Assembly (NCBI GenBank): GCA_965247015.1
Contig: CBDFGG010000006.1
Coordinates: 248,001-312,000 of the forward strand
Origin: JAIXWP01 sp965247015
GTDB taxonomy: Bacteria; Bacteroidota; Bacteroidia; Flavobacteriales_D; Sanyastnellaceae
Length of the DNA stretch: 64,000 nt
Direction: 5' to 3'
Position 1 is the first letter of the stretch. Each line of letters starts with the position of its first letter. A program made the position numbers and the translations under genes. This document shows positions 53,101-61,843 of the stretch, in pieces. The notes under the pieces were generated by a model. That model saw nothing but the letters and a program-made list of their open reading frames with translations. It ran no database searches and was not told the DNA's origin.

Positions 53101-54011
53101 CAGTTCTTAACCATTTTAATGAAATAATCCTCCAGTTTTCTTTTCGATTCCAGCGAATACAACTTGATATTTTGCGCTGCCATGGCTTGTACCATTTGCG
53201 GCACCAGCTCTCGGTCTGTTGAGACTTGAAGGAATTGCCCTTTACTCGATACGACCTGTGCATTGGGGAAGTGCTCGGCGATAATTGCCGTGGCTTGCGC
53301 CACATCATCCACTTCCAAATTAGCGATAAGCTCCTCCTCGTTTAGCAGATTGGCTACTTCACCTTCGATGATTGAATTTCCTTTATTGATGATCACCATA
53401 CGATTGGCAATGATCTCAATTTCAGAAAGTATGTGCGAAGAAAGAAGGACTGTCTTGTTGTGCTCTGTACGAAGCTGAAGAATTAAATTTCTGATATCAA
53501 TGATACCTTGAGGATCAAGACCAGTGGTAGGTTCATCAAGGATGATGAGTTCTGGATCGTGAATGAGTGTTTGAGCGATACCAAGGCGTTGTTTCATCCC
53601 GTGGGAGAAGCCCGCCACTTTATCCTTCTCGCGACCTTTTAATCCAACATAATCAAGCATTCTGTGGATATCCTTTTTGTTGGTGCTTCCGCCAGAGACA
53701 CGAGAAAATATTTCGAGATTTTTTTCGGCGCTGAGGTATTTGTAGAAATCCGGTTTTTCGATGATGCTGCCTACTTTGCGGAGCACCTCGCTGCGATGCG
53801 CAGCGAGCGGCTTTCCAAACAGTTTCACCTCACCGCGAGAGGGAGAAATGAGCGACAGCATGCAACGAATAGTGGTTGATTTTCCTGCACCATTGGGTCC
53901 AAGAAATCCGAATACATCGCCTTTGTAGACAGTGAAGTTTACGTCTCGTACCGCTTCAAACGCACCAAAGCGTTTCGCTAAATGCGTGACCTCTATGATT
54001 TTGTCATTCAT
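53100..54011 (-). CDS. ABC transporter ATP-binding protein
   Basis: 303 residues from the ATG at 54011; an earlier TTG/ATG at 54032 adds seven residues without homology. Walker A GPNGAGKST (~38-46), signature FSHGMKQRLGIAQ, Walker B LIILDEPTTGLD, and switch His SSHILSEIE. The C-terminal extension (ANLEVDDVAQATAIIAE...) is typical of DrrA/CcmA-like exporters. First gene of the three-gene operon. Confidence 0.92.
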   Translation of the reverse strand: MNDKIIEVTHLAKRFGAFEAVRDVNFTVYKGDVFGFLGPNGAGKSTTIRCMLSLISPSRGEVKLFGKPLAAHRSEVLRKVGSIIEKPDFYKYLSAEKNLEIFSRVSGGSTNKKDIHRMLDYVGLKGREKDKVAGFSHGMKQRLGIAQTLIHDPELIILDEPTTGLDPQGIIDIRNLILQLRTEHNKTVLLSSHILSEIEIIANRMVIINKGNSIIEGEVANLLNEEELIANLEVDDVAQATAIIAEHFPNAQVVSSKGQFLQVSTDRELVPQMVQAMAAQNIKLYSLESKRKLEDYFIKMVKN

Positions 54012-54049
54012 ACAGGTGTAAAACAAGCGCAAGGCGAGGATGTTCGAAA

Positions 54050-54231
54050 TTCAATGACAAATGACAAGGGACAAATGACAAATGATCTCGGCTTTGCCGA
54101 GAACAAATGAAAAGAACAAAGAACTAAGAACTAAGAACTAAGAACAAAGAACCATGAACTAAGAACCAAGCGCCGCCCTGAGCGTTACGTAGCGCTAGCG
54201 AAGTATAGCGAAGGGAACCAAGAACAAAGAA
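54050..54231. repeat. Intergenic repeat, copy F, 21 kb outside the island
   Basis: The same composite repeat as in the island: TGACAA-rich lead, perfect CTCGGC-TTT-GCCGAG hairpin (54087-54101), AAGAAC spacer (longest of all copies) and the 49-bp core (54170-54218, two changes). It lies 3' of lipoprotein copy 3. Confidence 0.88.
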
Positions 54232-54234
54232 CTC

Positions 54235-54762
54235 TTAGGGAATCAGAGAGGTCACACTATCTGGTTTGTTACTTAGAGGATAAAAGTAGTATAGCCTGTC
54301 TAAGCTAGTATATTCCGAACCGTCACATAAAGCGCTACTTGTTATGCGAAAACTTGAATCAGAAAGTATATCTCCTGACCATCTATATCCAAAGTCCTTT
54401 CCGTTGCTGTTGGCATGCCATGTATCTATCTTAATATTAGCTCCATCAATATGATAAACGCCCCAGTAACTTTTATTATCTGAGATATAACTTAAGAAAG
54501 AAGCCGAGTTAAATTTAGACTGAGCATTTGTTAGAGGTAGCTCTATACCCGTATCGCCGAGAGTTCCGTTTGAATTTAAAATGTAAATTGAGACCCTTTC
54601 TGGATTTAAACTTGATTGATAATAGTAAAAACCTCGAAGCCTCAAAGCATTAGAATTATTTTCAGATCGAAGACTACATAGTGGCTCGTCACCACGATTA
54701 GGATCTTTTTTGCAGGCGATGCAAATGATGATTAATAGAAAAAAAAGTTTATAGGGTTTCAT
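54235..54762 (-). CDS. Small lipoprotein, island family, copy 3
   Basis: 175 residues, lipoprotein signal (MKPYKLFFLLIIICIAC), KKDPNRGDEPLCS as in copy 1, Tyr-rich middle (GFYYYQSSLNPERV, NKSYWGVYHIDGANI, DFGYRWSGDI) and the identical end SNKPDSVTSLIP. About two thirds of the residues match copy 1, so it is an older copy than the island pair. It carries repeat F on its 3' side. Confidence 0.82.
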   Translation of the reverse strand: MKPYKLFFLLIIICIACKKDPNRGDEPLCSLRSENNSNALRLRGFYYYQSSLNPERVSIYILNSNGTLGDTGIELPLTNAQSKFNSASFLSYISDNKSYWGVYHIDGANIKIDTWHANSNGKDFGYRWSGDILSDSSFRITSSALCDGSEYTSLDRLYYFYPLSNKPDSVTSLIP

Positions 54763-54784
54763 TTAATCAAAGATAACTGGTAAA

Positions 54785-54860
54785 TGACAAATGACAAGTG
54801 ACAAATATTAATTACATATGACAAATGATCTTGGCTTAGCCGAGAACAAATTTCAAATAA
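54785..54860. repeat. Partial intergenic repeat upstream of lipoprotein copy 3
   Basis: TGACAAATGACAAGTGACAA lead and a CTTGGC-TTA-GCCGAG hairpin (54830-54844); the 49-bp core is missing. The same lead and hairpin precede lipoprotein copies 1 and 2, so they travel with this gene. Confidence 0.7.
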
Positions 54861-54873
54861 ATGTGACAACATG

Positions 54874-54921
54874 CGGAGCATGCCTTCTGATGCTGGCCCC
54901 AAATGTTAATTGGGGGGACAA
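54874..54921 (+). repeat. 48-bp direct repeat, left copy
   Basis: 42 of 48 bases match 56622-56669. Contains CCCCAA...TTGGGG, a hairpin. The two copies bracket the S41 peptidase gene exactly. Confidence 0.85.
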
Positions 54922-54979
54922 ACGGTGAGATTCAATGACAATGGTTAAGTTTGTGCAGAACTAGGAACCGAGAATAAAA

Positions 54980-56593
54980 ATGATTAGAAAAATCTGTTTG
55001 CTATTGATTTTCTTCACATCTCAGATTCCTGTTTTTGGGAATGATGAAAGCCATGATATTGCATGTATCATAAAAGTATGGGGATTCTTAAATTACAACA
55101 GTCCGTATGTACTAAAATCGGACATTAATTGGGATCAAGAACTAATTACTTCTCTTGAAAAATATGATGAGACTAAATCTGTAGAATTATCCTGTGATTA
55201 CTTAATTTCCAAGTTACCTACAACACGAAAAGAGCGAAGAAAAAAGGATTCTCGAGAGGCTTCACCAAGACTCTCGTGGATTGGAGAAGAAAAACTTATT
55301 TCTAATACTATCAAGGACTATTTATATCATCTAGTACATATAAAAAAGCCTTTTCCCAATCGTTATTTATACCAGAAGTATAGTGGTGTAACCGGTCACG
55401 TAAATCCTAATAAATTGGATTTTGATTATAGTAATAAATATCATAGACTTCTAAATTTAGCGCGGTATTGGACCATCATGCAATACTTTAATCCATACCT
55501 TGATCTACTGGATCCATGGGACGAAACGTTGGTAGAAATGATTCCAATTTTCAGCGCTTCGCGATCTGAGGTTGATTTTTATAAAGCCATGTTAAGAATA
55601 AATTCTAGAATAAATGACAGTCATAGTTTTATAAATATATTTCCTCTAAGTTTTGGGAAAGATATTTTTGGTCGGCTATATCTACAAGATATAAAACTTG
55701 CTGCTGTTGGGAGCAATATTATTATTTCTGAAGTAAAAGAAGGATCTGACACTGGTGCTCAGGTGGGAGACATTGTAAAGGAAATTGATGGGATTAAACT
55801 TGAGACATATCTTGATAGCGCAAAAAAATTAGCTTCGCTATCTTTCAGCGATACGACTAGAATGCTCACTTTTCTACTTCGTTCCAATCAGGAATCTAAA
55901 AAGTGGACTCTTCTGAGTGAATCTGATTCGAAAATAATTCATGTTTTCTTTGGTGAGAATCCAGCTTCATACCCAAATTCAAATAGTGACTGTCTCTCCG
56001 AATCATTTGGAAATTACTATTACTTGATGCCCAACAATTGCACTTGGAAAGAATTTGATGAGCACGTAAGAAAAGCAAATAAGTATGAAGGTATAATATT
56101 GGACATGCGTTGCTATCCAAAGAACTTGCATTACATCATTTCAACTCAATTTTCATCAAGATTTAAACATTTCTCAACCAATAGGATGTCTGACCCATCT
56201 TATCCTGGTTCCTTTTATGAACGAAAGATTAGAACCTCGTTGTTTGGTCGCAGGTACAAAAAGAAAGTAGTAGTCCTAGTTTCAGATAAGACTGTAAGTG
56301 CTTCAGAATATACAGTAATGGCAATGCAAACTAATCCTCGTGTAACTGTGGTCGGCACTCATACAGCGGGTGCGAATGGTGATGTAGTGAGCATTCCACT
56401 ATACGGAGGTTATACTTGTTTATTCAGTAGTGTCGGTATATACTACCCAGATGGGATTGTTAACCATTATAACGGAAATAAAATAGATATTAAGGTAGTT
56501 GAATCCATAGAAGATCATTTGAAAATGGACAAAATATTGGAGATTGGGAAAAATCAATTCTCAATTCCCGATTCTTTAATCCTTCCTAATTAA
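54980..56593 (+). CDS. S41-family peptidase with PDZ-like domain
   Basis: 537 residues with a signal peptide (to PVFGND). Central region SHDIACIIKVWGFLNYNSP and a PDZ-like segment (IISEVKEGSDTGAQVGDIVKEIDG, ~255-280). The S41 core is at ~370-510, with nucleophile region DKTVSASEYTVMAM and GTHTAGANGDVVSIPLYGG. The Lys of the classic TxGK motif is absent (TAGANG), as in tricorn-like S41B members, so a Ser/His type catalysis is more likely. The gene sits alone between two 48-bp direct repeats. Confidence 0.82.
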   Translation: MIRKICLLLIFFTSQIPVFGNDESHDIACIIKVWGFLNYNSPYVLKSDINWDQELITSLEKYDETKSVELSCDYLISKLPTTRKERRKKDSREASPRLSWIGEEKLISNTIKDYLYHLVHIKKPFPNRYLYQKYSGVTGHVNPNKLDFDYSNKYHRLLNLARYWTIMQYFNPYLDLLDPWDETLVEMIPIFSASRSEVDFYKAMLRINSRINDSHSFINIFPLSFGKDIFGRLYLQDIKLAAVGSNIIISEVKEGSDTGAQVGDIVKEIDGIKLETYLDSAKKLASLSFSDTTRMLTFLLRSNQESKKWTLLSESDSKIIHVFFGENPASYPNSNSDCLSESFGNYYYLMPNNCTWKEFDEHVRKANKYEGIILDMRCYPKNLHYIISTQFSSRFKHFSTNRMSDPSYPGSFYERKIRTSLFGRRYKKKVVVLVSDKTVSASEYTVMAMQTNPRVTVVGTHTAGANGDVVSIPLYGGYTCLFSSVGIYYPDGIVNHYNGNKIDIKVVESIEDHLKMDKILEIGKNQFSIPDSLILPN

Positions 56594-56621
56594 GAATATT
56601 TCAAATTGATGAGTCAGCAAA

Positions 56622-56669
56622 CGGAGCATACCTTCTAATGTTGGCCCCCAATGCTAATTGGGGTGACAA
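56622..56669 (+). repeat. 48-bp direct repeat, right copy
   Basis: Contains a perfect CCCCAAT-GCTA-ATTGGGG hairpin, which may also terminate the S41 gene that ends 29 bases before. Confidence 0.85.
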
Positions 56670-56687
56670 GTGACAAGTGAAGAAGAA

Positions 56688-57665
56688 CTAAGAACCCGGA
56701 AGTAAACTTAGTTGAATATTAATTCCTGTTGGGTCTTGGAGGATTGCAACGTTGTCTACGGATGTTGCGTTTGTGACTTTTACTGCTTTCTCAAAATAAT
56801 CTTTCGATTGAAAAATGATTTCATAGTAATCAAGTCCAGCATGTGCTTCTGGCAAAAGTAACTTATCATAGCCATGCCAACTATTCATGGCTATTCGGTG
56901 TTGGTAAGCCCCACCCGCCCCTACGTCAGCATATTTAAATGACGGCAAAAAATTAAATTCTTTGAACCCAAGTGATTGGTAAAATTCATTAGATGCTTCG
57001 ACATTTTTTGAATATAAATGGATATGACCGATATATGATTGCTCTGAAATGGGCTGTGGCCCTTCGCCCTTTGGTATTAGTTCCAGAATAGCATTCACAT
57101 CTAACGGTTCAGCAGCTCCTCTCAATTTGCCATCAACATCCTCCACTGCAAGTCCTCTGCTCGTATCCACTCTTTTAAATCTTTCCGGGGTTTCGAGGGT
57201 GTACTCTACTGTTATTCCATTCGGATCACTTAAATAAACCGATTTCGACATGGTATGATCGGTTGGTGAACAAGGATAGCCTTGGTACCGCAAACGATTA
57301 AACATTCTAGCAAATTCCAATTCACTTGTAGTATGAATCGCAAAGTGATACATGCCGCTGTAATTAGCACTATTGGGCATGGTAGCAGATTGAATAACTG
57401 ACACCAAGGTTTTGGAAGAAGTGCCAAACTCTGCTCTCGTATTGTTTTGAAAGCGTAATTGCATCCCCACCACTTCTGTCCAAAACTGAATGGTATTTTT
57501 CAATGATGTACATCTCAAATGAACTACACCAAATTTTGCGATTTCCATATCATTTCTATTATTAGCCCTATCATCTAATACTCCCGAAACGACTGAAGAA
57601 AGACCTTCTAAGCTGAAAATCACAGACGCTCCAATCATTCCTGACAAGAATCTCTTTCGTTTCAT
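56688..57665 (-). CDS. Two-domain VOC protein (CatE-like extradiol dioxygenase)
   Basis: 325 residues: hydrophobic N-terminal segment that may export or anchor it, then two VOC modules (~45-160 and ~215-325). Module 1 offers His in FGVVHLRCTSL, His in MYHFAIHTT and Glu in GITVEYTLE, the 2-His-1-Glu set of ring-cleaving dioxygenases. Module 2 has IGHIHLYSK. The next upstream gene encodes DoxX; the B. subtilis catDE pair (DoxX plus catechol dioxygenase) deals with catechol and quinone stress, so a similar role is plausible here. Confidence 0.8.
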   Translation of the reverse strand: MKRKRFLSGMIGASVIFSLEGLSSVVSGVLDDRANNRNDMEIAKFGVVHLRCTSLKNTIQFWTEVVGMQLRFQNNTRAEFGTSSKTLVSVIQSATMPNSANYSGMYHFAIHTTSELEFARMFNRLRYQGYPCSPTDHTMSKSVYLSDPNGITVEYTLETPERFKRVDTSRGLAVEDVDGKLRGAAEPLDVNAILELIPKGEGPQPISEQSYIGHIHLYSKNVEASNEFYQSLGFKEFNFLPSFKYADVGAGGAYQHRIAMNSWHGYDKLLLPEAHAGLDYYEIIFQSKDYFEKAVKVTNATSVDNVAILQDPTGINIQLSLLPGS

Positions 57666-57669
57666 GAAT

Positions 57670-58092
57670 TTAATTTTTAGAAAAAATCGGAACCTTCTTA
57701 GCTCTGCCCCAGATTACTAAAACAGCTATCAGCATGAAAATGATGTTAGCTAAAATCACACCATACTCACCTTGAGAAAGGTGGAAAAAAATGGCGAATA
57801 ATTGTATGCACGCCAACCCAGTCGCGGCATATACCGTTAATCGAGGTTTTATTCTAACAATGGAAGGCAACAAAACTCCTATTGCTCCTAATAATTCACT
57901 AATGCCAATAAATCGAACCAAGAATTCTGGAAAATCTAATACCCACGGCAACATGTTTGCGAGAAATTCTATTGACTGAAATGTCTTATTCGATCCTGCC
58001 ATGATATATAGGAGAAACAACAAGGCCTGTGCTATCCAGATTGTAATATTCCAAGCTTTTGAATATGGATAGAGTTGTATTTGATCGCTCAT
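57670..58092 (-). CDS. DoxX-family membrane protein
   Basis: 140 residues with four membrane helices; DoxX features are FLLYIMAGSNKTFQS (helix 1), FPEFLVRFIGISELLGAIGVLLP and LTVYAATGLACIQLFAI. Four bases separate it from the VOC gene and three from the gene before, so it is mid-operon. DoxX proteins are associated with thiol, quinone and sulfur redox processes. Confidence 0.85.
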   Translation of the reverse strand: MSDQIQLYPYSKAWNITIWIAQALLFLLYIMAGSNKTFQSIEFLANMLPWVLDFPEFLVRFIGISELLGAIGVLLPSIVRIKPRLTVYAATGLACIQLFAIFFHLSQGEYGVILANIIFMLIAVLVIWGRAKKVPIFSKN

Positions 58093-58095
58093 GAT

Positions 58096-58494
58096 TTAAA
58101 TACTTTTTGATAAAAAGAATGGTAGGATAGACAGGATTGCTAATGCAGGAAAAAAGTGCATGGGAATCACCAATCCTGGAAACATTTCGGGAAATTCAAC
58201 ATCCAATGGAAGATTGAAACCAAGCACACCAGCAATACTAGCGAAACTTATAATAACGTAGGCAAAATTTAACCAACCCACTACGCGATGACCTTTCCAG
58301 TTCACCATGAGTTTGTAGCCAACGCTCATCAAGACACATCCAACAAAACAAGATGCAATCATATTTGTAACGCCAACAACGCCCGAAAAGTCAACATAAA
58401 AGGCTTCACTATAAATTTTTGAATAAATAATGGAAGCTAAGCTCGCCATGATTGCTCCGATCACAGCGAGAAGAAAGGTTGACTTCCAGCTCAT
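58096..58494 (-). CDS. Four-TM membrane protein of unknown function
   Basis: 132 residues in about four membrane helices (FLLAVIGAIMASLASIIYS; MIASCFVGCVLMSVGYKL; AYVIISFASIAGVLGF; FFPALAILSILPFFLS). No family recognised. Its ATG overlaps the YceI stop by four bases, so it is co-translated with YceI and lies before DoxX. Confidence 0.75.
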   Translation of the reverse strand: MSWKSTFLLAVIGAIMASLASIIYSKIYSEAFYVDFSGVVGVTNMIASCFVGCVLMSVGYKLMVNWKGHRVVGWLNFAYVIISFASIAGVLGFNLPLDVEFPEMFPGLVIPMHFFPALAILSILPFFLSKSI

Positions 58495-59015
58495 CGTGTC
58501 ACAGGAATGTGAAGTACTATTTCTAATTGCTGCGGTGTGCCACTTTTTTCTACATGGTATTCAGCAGGAATCACATTGAACTTTCCTTCAAATACACCGC
58601 CATCGTTACTTTTTGAAAATGTAAAAGGTAACCTTATCTGCTTGGTCACATCCTTGATGGTGAGGTTACCTATCGCTTCAAATCCATTCCCCTTCTTCTC
58701 TACTTTCGTTGACTCGAAACGAATGATACCATATTGTTCTGCACCCAGACCTTGTTGCGCGTGTTTGTTGCGCATGCCATTGCCTGTATTGACCGATTTC
58801 GCATCAATAGAAGCCTTAATGACCGTTGTATTGAGATTGGACTCGTCAAATTGAATTTCACTTTTGAGGCCTTTGAAAACACCTTCAAATTTATCTGATA
58901 CAAATTTTACAGAATAAGAATCTTCTTTGATCTTCCAAGAAGTGCTGTTCACCAAAGTAAATGCAGATGAACACATAATAATTGCCAGTAAGGCAGGGAA
59001 AAGTAACTTTTTCAT
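58491..59015 (-). CDS. YceI-family periplasmic lipid-binding protein
   Basis: 174 residues with a signal peptide (to SSAFTL). The lipocalin-like YceI fold is shown by WKIKEDSYSVKFVSDKFEG, FKGLKSEIQFDESNL, NTGNGMRNKHAQQGL and the TIKDVTKQIRLPF strand. YceI proteins bind isoprenoid or other lipophilic molecules such as quinones. First gene of the operon YceI / membrane protein / DoxX / VOC. Confidence 0.9.
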   Translation of the reverse strand: MKKLLFPALLAIIMCSSAFTLVNSTSWKIKEDSYSVKFVSDKFEGVFKGLKSEIQFDESNLNTTVIKASIDAKSVNTGNGMRNKHAQQGLGAEQYGIIRFESTKVEKKGNGFEAIGNLTIKDVTKQIRLPFTFSKSNDGGVFEGKFNVIPAEYHVEKSGTPQQLEIVLHIPVTR

Positions 59016-59093
59016 TTTGCTTGTATTTAAAATTTACGTTGCAAAAATGAATAATAGAAAAAACGCAATACTTGATGTATGATAAGAAATAGA

Positions 59094-59627
59094 TTATTTC
59101 CCTTTAACCAATTCCTTTCTAACTCTACTGAGGCTTTCTGGTGTAACTCCGAGATAAGAAGCGATCATTTTTAGTGGAATGCGGCTATGCAAGCTTGGAT
59201 ACATTTTTATAAAATCAATATAGCGTTCATCTGCTGATTGCGCAAGTAATTGAAGAACTCTTCTTTGAAGTGTATAGACTCTTTTTTGGAATTTTTGTAA
59301 AACCTCTTGTACTAGTGCTTCGTCATACTTTGTGACTGTCGTCAACAAATTAGTTGGTATAGAAAGGAATTCAGTATCCTCTATTGCTTCAATCGTTAAT
59401 ATTGCTTTTCCACCATTACTTATGAACTCAAGGTCACTGATGATCCAATCCTCAGGTGCAAATTGATAGATGTGTTCCTTTCCTTTTGAATCCATGATGT
59501 AGCTTTTCAAGCATCCCTTTTTGACATAAAAAGCTTCGTTGCCGAGTTCTCCTGATTGCACCAAAACTTGCCCCTTTTTGGCAAATTGCTCGGGAGCATT
59601 TTTAAATATAGAAGCCACTGGATTCAT
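59094..59627 (-). CDS. Crp/Fnr-family transcriptional regulator
   Basis: 177 residues: cyclic-nucleotide-binding-like domain (GQVLVQSGELGNEAFYVKKG, HIYQFAPEDWI) and a C-terminal winged helix (PLKMIASYLGVTPESLSRVR). No Cys cluster for Fe-S as in FNR. It lies 78 bases upstream of the YceI operon in the same direction and probably controls it. A -7 box precedes it. Confidence 0.88.
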   Translation of the reverse strand: MNPVASIFKNAPEQFAKKGQVLVQSGELGNEAFYVKKGCLKSYIMDSKGKEHIYQFAPEDWIISDLEFISNGGKAILTIEAIEDTEFLSIPTNLLTTVTKYDEALVQEVLQKFQKRVYTLQRRVLQLLAQSADERYIDFIKMYPSLHSRIPLKMIASYLGVTPESLSRVRKELVKGK

Positions 59628-59634
59628 ATCTCGC

Positions 59635-59642
59635 CAAATATA
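59635..59642 (-). promoter_or_regulatory. -7 box TATATTTG of the Crp/Fnr gene
   Basis: Exact TAnnTTTG on the minus strand, seven bases before the ATG, so the mRNA would have almost no leader. No TTTG at the -33 spacing. Confidence 0.4.
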
Positions 59643-59739
59643 ATAGAATGCATTGAAGGTTGAGGAAATAGACTGCTAATCACCTTTTCACTTCACAAAA
59701 CCCCTATCTTTACCTTCATCACTTGATGTTATTTAATGA

Positions 59740-60093
59740 ATGAGAAATAAACTAGCTTCGTTTCAACACTTTTTAGTTGCACTAATTCTCATCTCGAAAG
59801 GGATAGACAAGATTCAACACCACCATAGCAATATCGGCGGGATTATATTAGTGATGGGAATAGTCATTCTTATTTATTTCATCATTGTAAAAATTTTGAA
59901 AAGATCAAGAGCGCTATTTGAAACTATTGTTCATTTTTTTGAAAGCATCGCGCTCTTTTTAACTTCATACATATACTTTCAAGAAGATAAAGCGCTCCTG
60001 CCCTATGTTACGCTTCTCGCAGGCTGCGGCTTTTTTATTGCAGCTCTAATGCATTTGAAAAAGCATAAGGGTGTTTCATCCGCTGTGAAATAA
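59740..60093 (+). CDS. Small membrane protein, 117 residues
   Basis: Four hydrophobic helices (FLVALILISKGIDKI; GIILVMGIVILIYFII; FESIALFLTSYIYF; YVTLLAGCGFFIAALM), with a HHH in the first loop. Divergent from the Crp/Fnr gene with 112 bases between. No family recognised. Confidence 0.68.
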   Translation: MRNKLASFQHFLVALILISKGIDKIQHHHSNIGGIILVMGIVILIYFIIVKILKRSRALFETIVHFFESIALFLTSYIYFQEDKALLPYVTLLAGCGFFIAALMHLKKHKGVSSAVK

Positions 60094-60428
60094 GCGCTCG
60101 TTAAAAATAGTATGTACCAAAGTCGAGTGACATCAGACCAAGAATGATGGCCGTCCTATTTTGATTTGGGTGCTCGCAATCCAACTGAATTTTCTGCGGA
60201 GAGTGAGGGTTATGAACCTAACCTCTCAAAGGCGTGTATTTCAAATTACTCCACTACCGATGTCGTAAAAGGGTCACGCAAATGGATGACTATTTGGATG
60301 GGGAACGTTTGTTCAAAAAGTCATATTATTTCGCGCTGTGACAAGGACAGCAAAGTACTATTATCTCGTATAGAACGTCCAAAAAAAATGTCAACATCGG
60401 TGATTTCACCTCGTTCATTGAAAATGCT
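60094..60428. other. Gene-free stretch with a degenerate tRNA-like segment
   Basis: No convincing gene. The segment at about 60194-60263 resembles, on the minus strand, the 3' two thirds of a tRNA (ending CACTCTCCGC after a TTCATAA-like T-loop), but the T-stem and acceptor pairing are incomplete. The rest shows nothing I can identify. Confidence 0.3.
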
Positions 60429-61817
60429 CTAAAATGCTTGTCCAATACCAAAGTAAATGAGTCGGTCTTCTTTTGAATGCCCATAATCAAAAGATAATAT
60501 TGTAGATTGATTCCATGAAATTCGAAGTCCGCCACCATAGGAATACTTAATGCTGTTGAGGTTTAATTCTTGCCAACGATCTCTTACCGTTCCTGCATCA
60601 AAGAATGGGGCAATACCAAAGGCTAATCTTTGTTTTCCAAATTTGGCTTCAATAAGCATTACTCTCAACTCAACATTTATGAACCACATAGACCGAGCTA
60701 AAAATCTGTTAGCTCGATAGCCTCGCATTGATTGTCTGCCTCCTAAAGCGTTGATGCTACCTTCAGGACTCCATTGGTCTTGGAACTCAAAAAATGGTGC
60801 ATCTTTTCCAAAAATATTTCCTGCACCAAATCGTCCAGCCAATACAGTTCGCTTTCCAACTGGAATTTTTTGAAAGCCACGTCCTTGTATGAATAGTTTA
60901 TTAAAACCGAATTGAGAACCGATATACTTACTAGAATATTCATTTGCTATTTCAAAGTAATAACCTTTTGTTGGGTCAGGTTCAAAATCTCGTGTGTCAA
61001 AAATCAGCGCTGTCTGAATAATTGAAACCCACCCACCCTCAAGACCAGAAATTAGTCGGTCCTCAAAATCTCGTCTTAAAAGTGACGTACCATTTGGAGC
61101 TATTGAGTTCTCACCAGTAACTGGGTTTATTGCCTCCGCTTCTTCGCCTTCAAAAGTTATGTAACTCAAATGCTGAATTTCATACCCTCCCATTATCCGC
61201 CACATTCCGTTTCCAAGAGCATAATCGGCTTTTAAATTCAGCATGTACTCTGTTTCTCTAAATCGGTTTGAAAGCGCATCTGTAACAAAACTAGCTTCAC
61301 CAATACCACCCTGTCTCAAAGCCTTTCTCGCACTTTCAAAAGCTGCATAGGTTGAAAAAGTTAAGTTCTCGTTAGAAGGCAAACGAAGTTCTTGCAGAGT
61401 GGATTCTGTAAGCCCAAAATAAAGATTTGCTGGATTTTGTTGTGCTTTGAAGTCTACCTTAAATCTCCAGCGAGTTCCTTTATAATAGGGAACATCAAGA
61501 GAAAGAACTAGTTCCCTTGCATTAGAAGTGTAATATGCAGCATTCGCTTTCAGTTTTGCTAAATAGGGTGTGTAGGGAAACAATGGATTATCACGATCTC
61601 CATTCCAATAAGTATTAGTTCTCACCCCAAAGCCGAAACCTGTAATTGGGTCGGAGGAAAAATCTGGTATACCTGTAAAAAATGTCCCCTCTCGTTTCTT
61701 CGCCAGATCGTCATCAGACATTCGTTTTGATTTGATAAATGCGAGACTATCCGTTTCTTGAGCCTTCACGAATGTCATTGAAAACAGAATAAGCAAGGTC
61801 ACAATTAGACGATACAT
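60429..61817 (-). CDS. Omp85/BamA-TamA-like outer-membrane barrel protein
   Basis: 462 residues; signal peptide (to TFVKAQ), then a predicted 16-strand-type barrel. Recognisable: FFTGIPDFSSDPITGFGFG near the N-terminus, the LIFDTRDFEPDPTKGYYFE turn, NALGGRQSMRGYRANRF and GIAPFFDAGTVRDRW, and the C-terminal FGIGQAF ending in Phe as outer-membrane proteins do. There are no POTRA domains, so it is a short surface-antigen-D15 type. It lies 26 bases after a histidine-kinase gene and may be controlled by that system. Confidence 0.87.
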   Translation of the reverse strand: MYRLIVTLLILFSMTFVKAQETDSLAFIKSKRMSDDDLAKKREGTFFTGIPDFSSDPITGFGFGVRTNTYWNGDRDNPLFPYTPYLAKLKANAAYYTSNARELVLSLDVPYYKGTRWRFKVDFKAQQNPANLYFGLTESTLQELRLPSNENLTFSTYAAFESARKALRQGGIGEASFVTDALSNRFRETEYMLNLKADYALGNGMWRIMGGYEIQHLSYITFEGEEAEAINPVTGENSIAPNGTSLLRRDFEDRLISGLEGGWVSIIQTALIFDTRDFEPDPTKGYYFEIANEYSSKYIGSQFGFNKLFIQGRGFQKIPVGKRTVLAGRFGAGNIFGKDAPFFEFQDQWSPEGSINALGGRQSMRGYRANRFLARSMWFINVELRVMLIEAKFGKQRLAFGIAPFFDAGTVRDRWQELNLNSIKYSYGGGLRISWNQSTILSFDYGHSKEDRLIYFGIGQAF

Positions 61818-61843
61818 AAATTGAATAATTTTGTGTTCATCTG

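Noticed and set aside
60166..60432. 88-codon frame on the plus strand
   Set aside because: No signal, no hydrophobic or family pattern; it covers the tRNA-like segment and ends within the opposing gene.
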